A stretch of 64,000 nt of DNA from contig JAUJPP010000003.1 in the NCBI GenBank assembly GCA_030562195.1, positions 11,811,398 to 11,875,397 of the forward strand. The letters are read 5' to 3'. The notes beneath the pieces are model-generated. The model was not told where the DNA came from, made no database searches, and saw only the letters and a list, made by a program, of their open reading frames with translations. A program made the position numbers and the translations under genes. Position 1 is the first letter of the stretch. Each line of letters begins with the position of its first letter. The stretch is from Nipponacmea schrenckii (Eukaryota; Mollusca; Gastropoda; Lottiidae). Below are positions 12,601 to 27,600 of the stretch, in pieces.

Positions 12601-15600
12601 TTAATTTACACATAGATTTTTGTTGATCAACTCTCTACAATTCAGATACGTCAGCAAATAGGTTATTGGAAAAGTGGTAACATCTCCAACTTTCCTGTCA
12701 GAATCATTAAGCACCAAGTCCCACCTTTTTCTCATAATTGAGAATTAATTATGTTATGATACATGTATAGTGTGAATTAATAAAGATCTAAACAGTGACA
12801 ATATGACGTTTTGTCATGTTAAAAAAATTTTATAACTCTTAAACTATCACCTAATCTAATTTAATCTCATTGCAATAACCATATTCCGTCCTTCAAAACT
12901 GTCAAAATTTACTACATTTGAAGTTATGGTCATATCGTAGACATCTTAAATCGCCTACATACACGTACAAACATGCCATGTTTCGTCAAAATTCGATGAA
13001 CTCTGCAGGCAGAAGCTATATAAGGGACCATATTTATTTTATATAATATCCCGGTGGATATTTTATTTAATATAGATTTTAGAGGAACATTCTTTAACTT
13101 TCAAAATGTAAATGATGTCGACAAACCAATGTGTTTATATCAAGCTAGACTCAAGTATGCTTGCACTACAATTCAAGTTCAAATCACAAAACAAAGCTAA
13201 CATTCGATTACTAAATGTAAAAAAAAACTGGTATTCATCAAATAAATCAGTATCTGTTTAAAAAGCAAACCATATTGTATTCATATTATCAACCAACACA
13301 ACTGGAAGAAATACATGTATATGAATAAAAATTTCCGAGGTTGACAGCTTTTTATTAGAACCAGATGTAATATTTGTTCAATTCACATTATACAGAATTG
13401 AGACATAAATTAATGTCTGGAACGCTGATTATACGATAAATCTTTTCAATGAAATGAACTTACTGTTTTTATTAGTATCAAATACTTCCATATCAAAAAG
13501 AAATCAACACAGAATATCATCAATAACATGAAAGATAAGATGATTACAATTCATCATATTATATTATTAAAACATGTTGAAATAATTTACTTACAGAGTT
13601 GTCAGATTACATAATCCATCAAATATTCCAGAACTTAGATATTGCAGATTATTGTGCGATAGACTCCTGTAAAGAGTAAACGAATCTTTTAAATTCTGAA
13701 ATCATTTGTTAATCATATTTTTATGGTTTCCTCATGATATTGGCGTTTTATTTTTTCCTAAATTCTCCTAATTAATTAACCAATAATGAACGAAGGCAAA
13801 GGCTGTAACATTTGACGCAATGTTTTGGGTTTTAATCTGTAGTGGTACGTGTAGCTGAAATTGGACTGAGTAAGTATCAGGACAACCACAACCTTTCAAT
13901 AACATTTATTGACATGTTATATGAAGAGGATACTTGATCAAACATCCACCTATTTACCCCTTCTTTAATTAAAGGGATATTAGGTTTTAGAATAAGAATA
14001 TTTTTAAATTCTAAACATGACCAATAGGAGCTCTAGTATAATAAACCTACTGCCAAAAATAACATAAATAAATAAATATCCAAAAAAGCAGTATCCAATA
14101 TACTTAAATATGTATTTGATTATTGCAAAACGCTCAATAAATTGATAAAGAGTTTTTCACAAATGACTTCGTTTTTATGAGTTTTCCAGATTTTAAGAGA
14201 TTCTGTTACTTGATGACACAAGGTACTGTTCATTGATGAATATATACTTATATTGACCACTCTGGACTATAATTGTATGTTCATGCTAAGACGCAGTATC
14301 CCTTACAAGGAATTGTAAAGAGTTTTTAAAAAAATTATGATTTTCAATCAGACGCCTACGTTTTCTACAATTCCACTAAACTAAATTTTTGATGAAAAAA
14401 TGTGCTTGTATCAAAACGCTTTTGCGCTTGAATCTATGAATCACAGTCGTCAGTTATGGTGCAAATTGATCTGTGTCCAAGATAATCAAATAAATTTCTG
14501 AAAACCCTTTTACTATCCATTAACTCTCATCAGGAATCTTAGCTTAGGAATCAAACAATTAGGCTTATACATAAGCGTTGATTGATTCTACATTGATTCT
14601 TCGAGTAATTCAGATATTAGTTTAATAAAAAACAGTATTTATTAAAATGGAAATTGGAAGGGGGCATTTACAATCTCATTTCCACCTTAAGAAATCACTT
14701 TGCGAAGGCTAATGTAGCTCTACAAAAAGAAAAGGTTCCAAATCAAAGTAAAATTGAACAGACCGCGTGTCGGTTAAAAATTATAGGCTTTTCAAATATG
14801 ATATGATGGAATTTTTAAATGGCGTTAAATAAAGTTGTAAAATGTCATCCACCAACATTATCATTTGCAACTTCTTTGTAGGTGAAGACTTTATTCGCGG
14901 CTGGGTAGGCTCATACGGTGACAGACATAGAGGAGAATTAATCCTAATTCGTAAGGGAATAAAACCTTAATGTCTTTATCAGGAGTGATTGACAATGTTC
15001 AATATTACTAAAACGACTTCTGGAAAATTGGAAAGGGAAAGTCTAAGAGAAATATGATATTTGATGTGATCTTTGGCCATATCACTATAAATTTATATGA
15101 ATTATTATAGAAATGGATTTCAGGTCCCACGTGTATTTTGAAATTTGTTCAGTAAGCGATATAGAAATGAAACTGTGTCTAACATAACATGTAACTTACA
15201 ATTGGACGAGATTTGATAAATTGCTGAATGAGCCTGGTTCAATATAATCTATACTATTTTCCTGTAAATATCTAAAAATAGAAAAATATTGAATGTCAAT
15301 TCATATCCAATCTTTCTTTATTAATCTCATAAATTATCAAAGAATACTTCAGTTCGGGTCTTAATCAAAACGTCTGTCATACGAGAAATTCATATATATT
15401 TCTTTTGGTGAGGAATTTCATATCTGAGTTGCTTTCGCGATTCATTTAAAACACTACAACAAATTAGTTGTCACGCACCTATGTTTCCTCGCTATGGGGG
15501 AAAAAATTCTTATTACAAAGTTAAATACGATGGTGCAAAAGGGAATGATCGACAGAATGGATCTTTTTAAAAATCAAATAGGCAATCAGACTTCATATTC

Positions 15601-18600
15601 TCACTCTAACATTTACTAAAAAATATAAGAGTTAACTAGCTAACCAAAACGAATATTGATGAAAATATAAATTGGCTAACGATTTCTAAAATTGTTAATC
15701 ATTTGGTTTCATTTTTTTTAGCTTAAATCAAAGTAATAGACTTAATACTCACAGCATTGCAAGACTTGGTGTTTGATTGAAATAATATTTCCTAATAGAC
15801 AGAAGTTTATTAGCTGAAAGATCTCTGCAATAAAATCATTAATGATTCGAATAAATCAACATTATAAAAAAAAAAATTAAAGTATGTTTTTAATTATGCA
15901 AGAGGATGGGAGGAAAAAATTCATGTGGGTTGAAATGATAGGAATTATGGAAAAAAAACTTGTGTTCAAACGAGTCTTTCCTAAAAGAGTGTCGAACAAC
16001 ATGTCGTAAATCGAACAGTTTTCGATGTTAATGGCAATCGGAATCATTGATTGTGCTTTTCTAAATTATTCCATAAAGAAATATCTAAATGAACGATTTT
16101 CCAAACCATATCAATCCCCGACGTATTATTTGTTCATCAGTAGTTCATAACTAGAGAATCCGAATATTGGCAAAAATCCACATGGCATGTAAATGTGTTC
16201 CAGGATGGACTTAACCCCAAGAAAACTTTATTATAGCCTACTTACAAAAAAGTTAATTTTTTAGTCCATTTGAATACTTCCGCCTCAACATGCTTAATAT
16301 TATTGCTATTTAAAAACCTAAATATAAAACAGGAGATAAAAATAAGGAGATGTTTATTGAAACAAATTGCTCTGAAAATAAAAGACAGCTGAATTCATAA
16401 AATCTTCAAGCCAATTACCTGTTATATCAAGTTATTACAACATATTATCTATTTTTAACCCCAGAAGAAACAGTATGCCAACAATTTTAGACTGATGGTA
16501 AACATCATTCAACATATAAAGATGTTCGTTAACCTCTAAATTTTACACTTAAGGATTGCCTACTTATATGCCATTACTTGTTTGACTTATAAATTAACAT
16601 ATCTCACACAATTTATATTTGTGAAGATCCACCCTAACATCGACTTATCAGATCAGCATTTTTGTTATGAGCCACTTAGTACTGAAAGACAATTCTATTG
16701 GAGATTTATCTGGTTTGGTTATTAAAGGCCACAACGATACTGAGTGATATAAATTTATGTATAGCCAAAGCTATGTAGATCAATCCAAAGCTATCTAATC
16801 ATGATAAGATGGTCTGGTATGTTCTACATAAAATGTATATTATAGCCATTTAAATAATATATAAATATAGTCTGTGAAAATAGAAACATAGCGAAATATC
16901 CCTTATGGAGTATCAGATCTAATACACAGTACTATTAATTGGTCAATGCAAGACAACGCTGGAACGGTATTGGTCACCTCATCAAAGTTTCGTGTTGTGA
17001 ATGGGTAATTACATTGACTGATAGATTACTCCAGAGTTAATCAGTGTGAAAGAAAAACTACTTGGACAAATATTGCTTACCACGAATCTAATGTCCCAAT
17101 GAACATCAATCATGCGGTGAAGTCTAGTAGGAAAATAAAATAACCCAATAGTCTTATATAACAGTCATTTCGTGGCTTGCTTGCACCATTAATATGTCTA
17201 TAATGTATTTGTGTAAACAGAAAGGAAATGTAGAGGTGGAAGAACATCGGAAATTTAATTTAACAATACTTACAAAGTTTTTAATTGATGAAGATTACGT
17301 AAATCTGATTTTTTCAAAGAAGAAATTTCATTATCGCTCAGTTGCCTGTAATGACAAGAAAGCAGGTTTTATTCTCGTTTTTAGGAATCAGACAAGTTTA
17401 TTGCACAGTCTTAATGAGAAGCGAGTGGGTCCATTGATTGTGTTAGCTTTAAAGGGAAGATTCCCTTTAAATTCGTAAGTTGATTTACTTTATAAACGGA
17501 AACTGGTTGTCAAAATTTTTGTTTCAGTCGAAGGATGCACTAGATTTTCTAATGTGTTAACATCATTTATCATTAATTTTACACATGTTCAATAAGAGAA
17601 TGTAAGTTCTTTCAATATTTATTTATCTCTATATATTATATTTATTTTATTGACAAGTCTAGACATTAGAAAGCAATATTGTACATTTTGTGAGATTCTA
17701 TAGCACAGTTCTATAGAGCGTTGGTATTAACTTGACATCATTTACTTGGTGACGAGCGAAGGCGATTGTCATGGGTTCCGATCTCGATAAAGATAACAGG
17801 ACCAGCTGATAGAAAGGATCCCTAAATGTTATCCTTGTAAAATAGGTGTTTCTCTTTTTTCTTTTCTTACTACACAGATTCTCTTTAAGACACAACTGGT
17901 CTAATATGAGACGATTCAGTGATCAGTTTTCATCAATGGTTCAATGGATACATATGAGAGATATCATAGCGAACGAAACAAAACAGAGAATAAACCTAAC
18001 ATAATGTGAGCTCAAGATTCCATCTTTAGTCCACGTATTTGTCTTTCTCGTGATGCTGCTGGCCTTCCAGGATTAGAGTAAAGAGTTGAGCTGCAACACA
18101 GCTAGCAAGAAAACAATAAAGTTTTTAAGTCTTCAGTGGTGCAGATCTTTTAAAGTTTGGTATCGTTAGAGAATGCGATGTTTAATGATTTATTGATTCA
18201 ATCTATAGAACTTCCTCCTGTGTTCTGTATTAACATAAAAACAATATAATGTGATATGTTTTACCTTTGATTTAATTCAGTAAAACATGGAAAATTGAAC
18301 TGAAACGACGCGTGTTACTTGACAAACATACAAATGTTTTAATTAACTATCAGAGTCAGCTCATGGCTAGGAAACATACGTCAGTCTTAAAATGAATTAA
18401 AATTCCAGAGTCCATATGTAATAGAAATGCAATATATTTCAACTGAAATTGATATAATATGCTGAAAGAAAGAGAAGTTAATTTCGTAATATGTATTTAA
18501 GTGAGGCAAGTTTTCGTGTAATAAAATGACATCTTCAAGGAATTGGAAAAAGATGTAGCCGACATTGAGGCCACTACTGACTTTTACCTATGTTTTCGCT

Positions 18601-21600
18601 GTATAGAATTGAAAAGAACCTTGGGGAATTTTGATCTGAAAAATCGAGTACATCTAATTTTTAAAAATTGAATCTTGTCTATGACAATCTATTTAATTGT
18701 AGTTGATAATAGTATTTATCCAGGTTTAATCCTATTTTTTCATATAATATATATTTTTATATTATTTCTGAATTTTAACTGACAATTCGGGAAATATGAT
18801 AGTGCAAATAATTGATTATTGTTCCCGATGGGCAGTAAAAGGTCAGAAATAATAGTACATACACTGAGGCAGACAAAAAATTGAACGCAATTCAATTTAA
18901 TTTTGCAGACATTAATCAATATAATTCGCTTTGAAATAAATATCAAAAGATTGGATTGAAAATATTCAATAATGAAATCCTGAGTTTGCTTTGTGTTCGA
19001 TGCATTCGAGGCCCATGCGTACATCATTTTATTAAATGGATTGACAACACTTCTTTGTGCAAGTGTTATCATGTACGTAAATCACAAGCCATCACTATAA
19101 AAAGAGACACTGTGGTGGTGATAGGATAAGGTCTGGATGAGATAACAAACTGAATGTCTGTTTATGCCACGACAATTACATGGAAACTCATGGAACTTCT
19201 AAAGCACACCACTGATGAAACATTTTATGTTCAGCCTCCATCGTATTTATGGAAATTCAAAGGTAACAAAATCATTGATGTCATATCGTCATTATATTAA
19301 ACAAAAACGTCCAAATAATTCATTTAGTTACGTCAATTTAACACAAGTCATGTCCATCGTAAATCGAGGAATTGCATAATAGAAGATATTTCAAGATTTT
19401 ATGTAGGTGTCATACTTCATTAAAAAAATAAGAATGAGATTTAAATTAATTATGTGTTTATGGGAATCCCAAGGACAAATATACTGGACGATAATAAGCT
19501 AGGGCGTCCAATACTAAATTCCTCAATTGATATCATGGATACTTCTAGAACAAAAAGTTTCATGAAGAATTTCAAAACTTAATACAACAAATAAATGAAA
19601 CGTATACAGTTTTTCGAGAAGTAGAAGGACATTTCAAGAACACCTCTTCTCAATATTGTAAAGCTCAACCAACTTATCTTTCCAGACACCTTATGTCATA
19701 TTTTATCACAAGCGATCAAATAAAACTTACAATTCTTCTATTTGGTTCCATTTTGAAAAAATATTTCCCGGAAAACTACTTAATCTGTTCTTCGTGAGAA
19801 ATCTGAAGAATGGGAAATGTATAATGTGACATTTTCAAAATTTTCATTTTTTTAATTTTTTTATTTAACATTGTTTGTGTGATATATAACACAACTGTAA
19901 TGGCTGTGGAAGTAGAACGTTCCCACTGGCAGTTTGGTCAAGTATCATGCATTATAAACTTTATTGCGAAATATGAAAATGAACATGACGGATTTCATTG
20001 TCAATAGTGAGTTTTCAAATTACTAAAAGGACACTTTTTGCTGGAAGAAAAATGTAAAATCTATTCTAAAAGCCATTAATATCTTATACCTACACTCTTT
20101 TCAATCTCCAATTATAGCGAAATGTATCATCTTCTATCACTTTAACTCGAGATGATGTCACGTGGCTAGAATTAGAAGGAAATCAAACAGTGACATTGTC
20201 ATCAATTCATTTTACCAGGACTATTCTACTTAGTTGTGGCATAATTTAACCTTTGGTATTTTCTGTCATTAATGACTAGATGAGCAACACAGCACTGACA
20301 CACCAAAACACCATTTGTGGTCGTAAGGGTGATTTTGATCAACTGAAGTGCAAAAATCTTAATGAAACCATTTTCCTGTTGAATTAGGATACCCATAACC
20401 ACATATTTTGTTACTGGAGAAGCATAAAAAATGAAATGTTATTAAAAACAGAATATTTCAGTGTCATGTTTTTGAAGAAAATTACCCTCCGAAGGCTTAT
20501 ATTGTCAATTTGTTTTTATAATTTACTTTTATCTTCTAAGAGGGCACTATTCTTTAACTTCAATTCAAATATCTAAGACAGCATTCTTTACGCTAAGAAA
20601 AACAATTACTTTTTGATTTAAGCGTCTGCCTAGTCTGTTTTAATATTTCTATAATTGATGTATTCAGAACATAGAGCTATAATAAAAAAAAAATTGAGAT
20701 TGAGAACGATTTTGACAGTGAGAACCATGTAGAAAAAATGAATTATAAAACCTCTAAAAGCAAATGTATTTCATTTGATTCTCCTGTGAAAAAAGAAATT
20801 CAAAGATAATTATGTGCAATTTTACTCATATCTATTTCTAATTTAAAGTTATTACCAATGTTCGAATACAAGTCAAACACAGGTAGAATTCTGACCTTAT
20901 AAGTGTTTGGATTTTCTAAAACGCAACGACTACAAGCAAATGGGTGTATCTGATCAATTATCTGCTATAGTTGTTCTGATAGGATATAAGAATGAAAAAT
21001 CATAATCGTCAATATTTTCATCAGTTGCTCATATTCTAATATTATCAAATAATTTTATGTGAAATAATAATAATTTTTTTTCAGTCGACCTGAGTAATTG
21101 GAATTTACGTTCGTCGCAGAACTAGAAGGTGAATGATCTGATGGTCAATTACAGGATCAATCTAAAAATTTAAAAATTTACAATGAAAGACACGTATTAC
21201 TGTTTGCATATCGAAATACAGTATAATTGAATTAAAATCTTACATTTCTTTTAAATTAGTAAGATTTTTAAATGCCTTTCTGTGAATCATCTCAAGGTTA
21301 TTACTAGATAAATCTCTGTAAGAAAAGAACAGTATAATGTAGGTGTTAAAAATAAAAAAGAGAGAAAAAAAATAGGAATGTTATGGGAGATATTATATTA
21401 TAATGAAAACCTTTTACTAAAGTCTAAATATTGGAGATTCACTTCTTACTTCACCGCACCTGACTGTGCATTAAGAGAAATTTAAATAGCCGAACATACC
21501 GTATGAATTGCCTATCGAACGACTTAAAGCTATTTCCATGCCCGACCTGCTTCACTGATAGCAAAACTATTTTGCAGAAACCGACCTTACTCCATCGGCA

Positions 21601-24600
21601 TTACTGAGTCGTCGCGGCTCTTATACCTGGCATGAGGTGGTTGAGGTGTATCAAACTTACAGAGCTGTCACTTGGTTTGGAATATCTGCTGGTATTGCAT
21701 TCAATTCGGCTTCTTCACAATACAAGTTAGTTCGTTTTCTACATATACATTCATCTGGTGTATGGGGTAATACTGAAAGTGAATAATACGTTTTAATTTT
21801 TATGATTATTTTGTGACTGATTGATTGATTGGAAATCGATTCCATGGTTTTTGAGGTTTTTTTCTTACAAATACAATTATTATTTTTGTTTTTTTTTTGG
21901 TGAGGGGGGAGGGGTGACTTAGTCCTAAAAAAAGTATTCATTTCATATCAAAGTTTTCATAATTGAGATGTACTAATTTTTCTCTTTAACGAAATTTAAC
22001 ATTATATCTCCGAAGTGTTAATTTACAGATGGTTCGAAGGATTGATAACAGAACTGCTGATTTAAACATTTCACACCTTGTGAATCAATAAGCCAGAGAA
22101 GAAATTTATCTGATTATTAATTTTGCTTAACCATGAAAACATTCATCTATTGTTTCAAAATTATAACATACGAACTTCAAACATGCCTCCATTTATAGCT
22201 GTGAATTTGTTAGTTATTAAACCGTTTGAGTTTTGTTCTTAACTTGATTCGATGTATGCCAGTGTTTCTACAGTGTATTATAAAAATATACAAATACAAA
22301 CAAACGATACAAATTACTTACATAATTTCGCACAAATCATGTTTATATATATCATCATGAATATCAATTCAAACTTATGAATTTTCATATCATAATACTA
22401 TTCGAATTGTTGCACTAATTCAATTAGAACTCACAGAAGTATCTGCATCAATATCAACATGACCTATTTTAAAGTATACATATTTCGTATGTTTAAAGAA
22501 GCCAACTTAATAAAAAGTCAAAATAAGGGCCGATACACAAAACTAGAGTGAAAATAAAGATTGAAAAAATTGTATTATGAAAGAAGATCTACAGTTACAT
22601 CCAAACACTTTGATTGTGCGACACATTAATAGAAAAAGTAAAAGTAAAAGCTTCTCATGAATCAACCTGAAAAATGTAAAATCCTATGTTTTGGAGTCCC
22701 TATATATATTGTGTCAGTCATCCGACTTAGTAACCCACCTATGTATAATCGTTTACAGCTGCGTCGACAGTGATTTCGTGATTGCTAATATTAATGGTTT
22801 GCCACTGACAAAACAAAACATTAGATTGCCAGGGGACTACCATCTATATTACTGATCATTTTTGATATTCTTTTTTTTAAATACCAGTAAGATGTTACTA
22901 AATAATTCATTTTCAGAATGAATCACATTTTTAGCCTTGTTCACAATGGTTGAAAAGTCTATGATTTAGGATTTTAATCTTGGACGAGTTTAAATACATG
23001 TTGAGCAAGAACAAAGATTTCTATATATAATGTTAATATAACCAGTGCACACCGGAAACTTTTCCCGTGACAAATTCATCTTGCTGTATTTACAACAGGA
23101 TACTGGATTGAAATTACAAAAGGAACAGTTTTAGCAAGCAATTACTGATTGTTTCAGTATGACACACATATGTTATAAAATACGAATTATTTCAGTACAT
23201 GTTCAAAGTAAATTAAAATAAAGCGATATAATTATATCTGTAAGACAAAGGCTATTAATATAGCAAATCAATCAAATATATAACAGAACTAGAGGTTGTC
23301 CATGGACGGAAAGCTGAATAAGTCCACCTCTTATAAACAAACATCTTATGTTGTTATACCTTTAATATTGTTAACCTTTTTTCCACAGAGATACCACATA
23401 TTGTTTCGCCAAAGAATTCTTTTTTGGCCTTAATAAATTTGGATCATTCTTACCCCCCCCCCCCCTCCCATTGAAAAATAAGAAAATAAAATGGAGTAGA
23501 GCTGCTTAACCGCTCGTAGCACTTGCACTTTTGGCTAGGTTATTTGTTTTTCCATATGAATGTGTATGTTTATTTTGATGTCTGTTCGTCTCAAAACTTG
23601 TTTTGTGTATTTAGATAAGAATTGTACATCGAAATATTTTGTTTCGTTTCGTTTTGCTTTTCATATCGTTCGTTGTATTGTCCCCACGTGCTTCATGCTA
23701 GACAGGACCATGGTCATTGGACCTAATTCTGACCCATGTAAATCATGATTGCCTCCTAGGAGAAGAACGGTGTAACGTTTCCGCTTTTAAGTTACAAATG
23801 GAATAGTCTTAATTGACATGAATCGGATTTCCTACTCTAATGAGAGTAATCATAGACAATGATTCATTAAAATAAAGAGATATCAACTTACTACATTCTG
23901 CCGACTCGTCTTCTCTATCAGCATCGGGGCGTTTGCGAATATAACGATCCCAATAATCATCGAGAAATGGATCACCTGCAATAATATTTACATATAAATT
24001 GCTTTTTTGTAAAAAGATTTTATACTACAGAATTTATATTCAGTATTCATTAAACATTACAGAAGAAATCTTATCTTTCCAGAAATTTACAGAGAGATAC
24101 TACTATAATATTAGTCATGCATCCATAAAGACTTCTTCTGTGTTATGTATCAACTATTAAATGCCATTCAAAGATCATGCATAATAAACTTTCTAATTTG
24201 CTAAACTTTTAGATCTTGACATCAATCTTTGCTTTGTGACCTACGCCAGAGCTGTTAAGTTTTATGAGACTGTTCGTATCACCGTATTAATTTCCGAAAA
24301 GATCACTAACACTTCCAATGGAAAATGATGGTATATCATAATAAAATTGGTCAGTTAAAATGTCCTTTTTGAAAGATAATGTAATTATATATCTGAGGTA
24401 CATTATATATTAATGACGAAGCATATCCAAACGTATCCGTGGTGCTAATGAAGCAAAATTGTATATTTTGTATATAGGGATGAGGTAGTCTCAAACAAGC
24501 AATGTAAAAGGCAAAACAACCAAACAGAAAAAAACAGAAAGAAAGAAAGCATTGAACTTACACCAGTTTCCCTCATCAGATCCATCGAGACAATCAAGTT

Positions 24601-27600
24601 CTTTGTTACATATTAAAGTTCTGTTGATACAACCACCTTGTTTACATGGAAATGTTCCTTCTGGACAATCATTTTTAGATTTTAACAGATTCTTTTCATC
24701 AGCGGTTACAAGTACTGAAAAATACATCACCATGTATAAATATTACAATGTTGATAATACTCTCTATCTGCAATGAAAATTATATTGTGCATAAAAAAAG
24801 CCAAAATTTCGTGGTAGATATTAACTTTTTAAGAGGCCAATGCTTCGTCTCTTATCATTTACAAAGTTTTTGCTTCGATTTACGAAGTGATACCAATCAC
24901 CAAACAATTCAATAATGAGCGCCACTGAATGTTTCTACCAGACAAAAAGATGTGCTAAAATCATATTCCTGGACCCATGTACACCTGTAAACCTAATGAA
25001 AAAACTTCCAACAGACGTTGAGATTTTTTATGATAAATTCAGGATTCATATTTCATGAATTAGTGTGAAATATATTGTAATTCCGATATCGCATTATCCA
25101 CAATACTCAAAGAAAAAGTCAAAATTAACCATTGCAGTTTGTGTAAAAGTTGTATAGATGCAGCATAATGAGGGGAGGCATAAGCGGTCAGATTTCAACA
25201 GGGCTAGTTAACTTTCAATGAAGTCTAAAAAGTTGTAGTGTTGAAACAAACCAATTAACTTTGCACCAGGACATGTATGGCCTCACACCACCTGTATTGT
25301 ATAATAATTATATGATAACATGAACGTCGAAGTATTGCAATATCCAACTTGATATCCAGACATGAACCCCACTGAACATTTCTGAGAGCGTATTTGTCGT
25401 AAACTGAGACAACATATTCCGCCTATAGCTTACCGTCAGGAACTTTAATAATACAATTATAGACCAGGATACCTGTTGGCATTTAATACCGACTTATACT
25501 AATACAGTGGAACCTTGTTTATCCGCACATTTTCATTCCAATTTAAAACTGTAAGTATTTGTGTCAAAAGGCAGATTTGCATACGGCGGGGTTCATCATA
25601 TAGTGGATCGTTTCCTTTATAGATTATTGTAAATCGTGTTTAAATAACAGAAAACGATTATCGTGTAGATCTAGGAACTATTTCGTTTAACTAGAGGACC
25701 AATGAAATACATTGATATATTTAAAAAGATAAAAGATATTTATATTATTTAATTCGATTATTATTAGGGCTTGTAAATTGAGATAAAAACGTCTTGGTTC
25801 TCACGCGATTCTCAAACAACTAACCTATTTCCGCCCCGACAGGTGAATTGGCTGTAGTAGTTTGTTTGAAGATCGCAGAGTTAAAATATGTTTTAGCTTC
25901 TGTGTTTCTATATCTATATCACTTACAATATTGACGTATTAAGCACTATTGTAACATTTTTCTTGATGTAAAACCATTGATATAATAATTATTATATAGA
26001 TTTTGATTAAAACACAAATGAGACTTTAGGTCTATAATACAATTGGATGATTATGATTCCATCGACGGTCTCCTGCCAATGAAATGGTGATATATATATA
26101 GCGTAAGTCAATTATTTCCTTTAACTTATGGTAATTATCATTCATTATAACATTAGTATAACTATACTGTTATTGATACTAACTAACAGAAATATTTAGA
26201 ATGTTACTACCAACAACCACCGAATGTCTCTCGATAATAGAAACCTGTTAATTCTTACTAAAAGCCTAATTGGCATCAATCATTTCTTTAACATTTAGGC
26301 TCGTGTTTTCTATCAATATTAGAAATATGGCCTATATATGTGACCCAATTCACTGAATAACGTGTCAGAAAAGGCAATTTACACCACCAAAATGAATTCT
26401 CTAAGTAAGAATTGACCAGATAGGTTTTTTTCATGAGTGATGCAGAAATAATCTATCTATTAGGGTGAAATTAGACGATTCCTTTCAGAAACGTTTGTAA
26501 AACGGTAAAAAAAAAGTGGTATATACTGTACTAATGAGGTGTTTGATCAACATTGTAAGACAACTTGGATCACGATCTATAAGAATCGGTCCGATGTCAA
26601 AAACAGCAACTGGTTATAGGACTCAATTCAATTCAACATGACATTTGAACACCATTCAAGCACGATATTATTTTTGTTTTCTTCTTTGTAGACAGAAAGG
26701 TAAAAAAAAATATCACTTTGAAATGAACTGTTCCAGGGAGCAGAACGCGGTGGGGACACCGGGACCGAACTGTTCAACAGGGTAGGTTCTCACTTTGCCG
26801 TGGGCGTATAAAAACTGTAGCCTATATTGTATTCGTACAAGTAATGTGGGTGGAAGGACGGACAGAGGCGACCTAATATCCAAAGGACACTCTTTAGCGG
26901 ACAAAGCAAAAGCAAGACCTATCTGCCGAAGAAGTGTGGCGTTCTTAGGTCCTTAAAACTGGAACTACATAGGCAACTTCCTATAAAAAGCGGTCTGAGT
27001 TGTCTTCAGAAGTTGACCTGAGTGTAATAAAACTTCGTCGAAGTTGTCTTTAACATTGGTTTTATTATAAATTGCCCTTTAAATTTGGTTGTGGTCGAAC
27101 CCATTGAAGATAACCTTAGACCTTCTGACTGAATTCGTAAGAAAAGTGCTCACAAGCACCAAAAAAGCACTTGTGAATAACAAGTTTTAAGATTCAAGAG
27201 CTGAAAAAATCCTGAAAGTTTTCTCATGTCATTTTTTTTTAAATCAAGGATTCTTCACATCGGTTAGATAGCTTATGAGCTATTGGTTGGATGGAATGGC
27301 TTTAATTACTACTTTTGGCCTCATGGTTTTCCACAGTGGGAATCATTATATAAGTTTCACTATATATTTATTATTTACATATATCTTGATACTTAAATGT
27401 ATATCTTGGTACATGTACCAGGTAATCTGTAATAGTACGTGCTAGACGATATAACAGAGATATTACAGGATTAAATTCCTCAAGATGTTCGTGTTTAAGA
27501 GGTTAATAATCATATACTTGACATACATATGATAAGTCTGCAAGATAAGCCATCTTTTCTCTATTCCTTTTTTAAACTAGCTTATAATTTAATTGTGCAA

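Noticed and set aside
17081..17152. A 72-bp - strand stretch with GTAAG donor and AG 72 bases upstream, as for the LRR exons
   Set aside because: In the required phase it has a stop codon, the acceptor tract is poor and no LRR pattern appears. Chance match.
17194..17478. 94-codon + strand open frame
   Set aside because: It is antisense to the LRR3 exon and flanking intron, with no motif or splice context.
17700..17815. SINE-like stretch with GGGTTCCGATC (B-box-like)
   Set aside because: No matching A box at the right distance and no second copy, so left unannotated.
18564..18635. Another 72-bp AG/GT spaced - strand candidate for an LRR exon
   Set aside because: In-frame TAA and no LxLxxN pattern.
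18740..19072. 110-codon - strand open frame
   Set aside because: Low-complexity AT-rich translation, no recognised domain, and no in-phase splice link to the receptor.
21090..21161. 72-bp spaced AG/GT candidate near LRR1
   Set aside because: In-frame stop after three codons, and the donor is GTCGAC.
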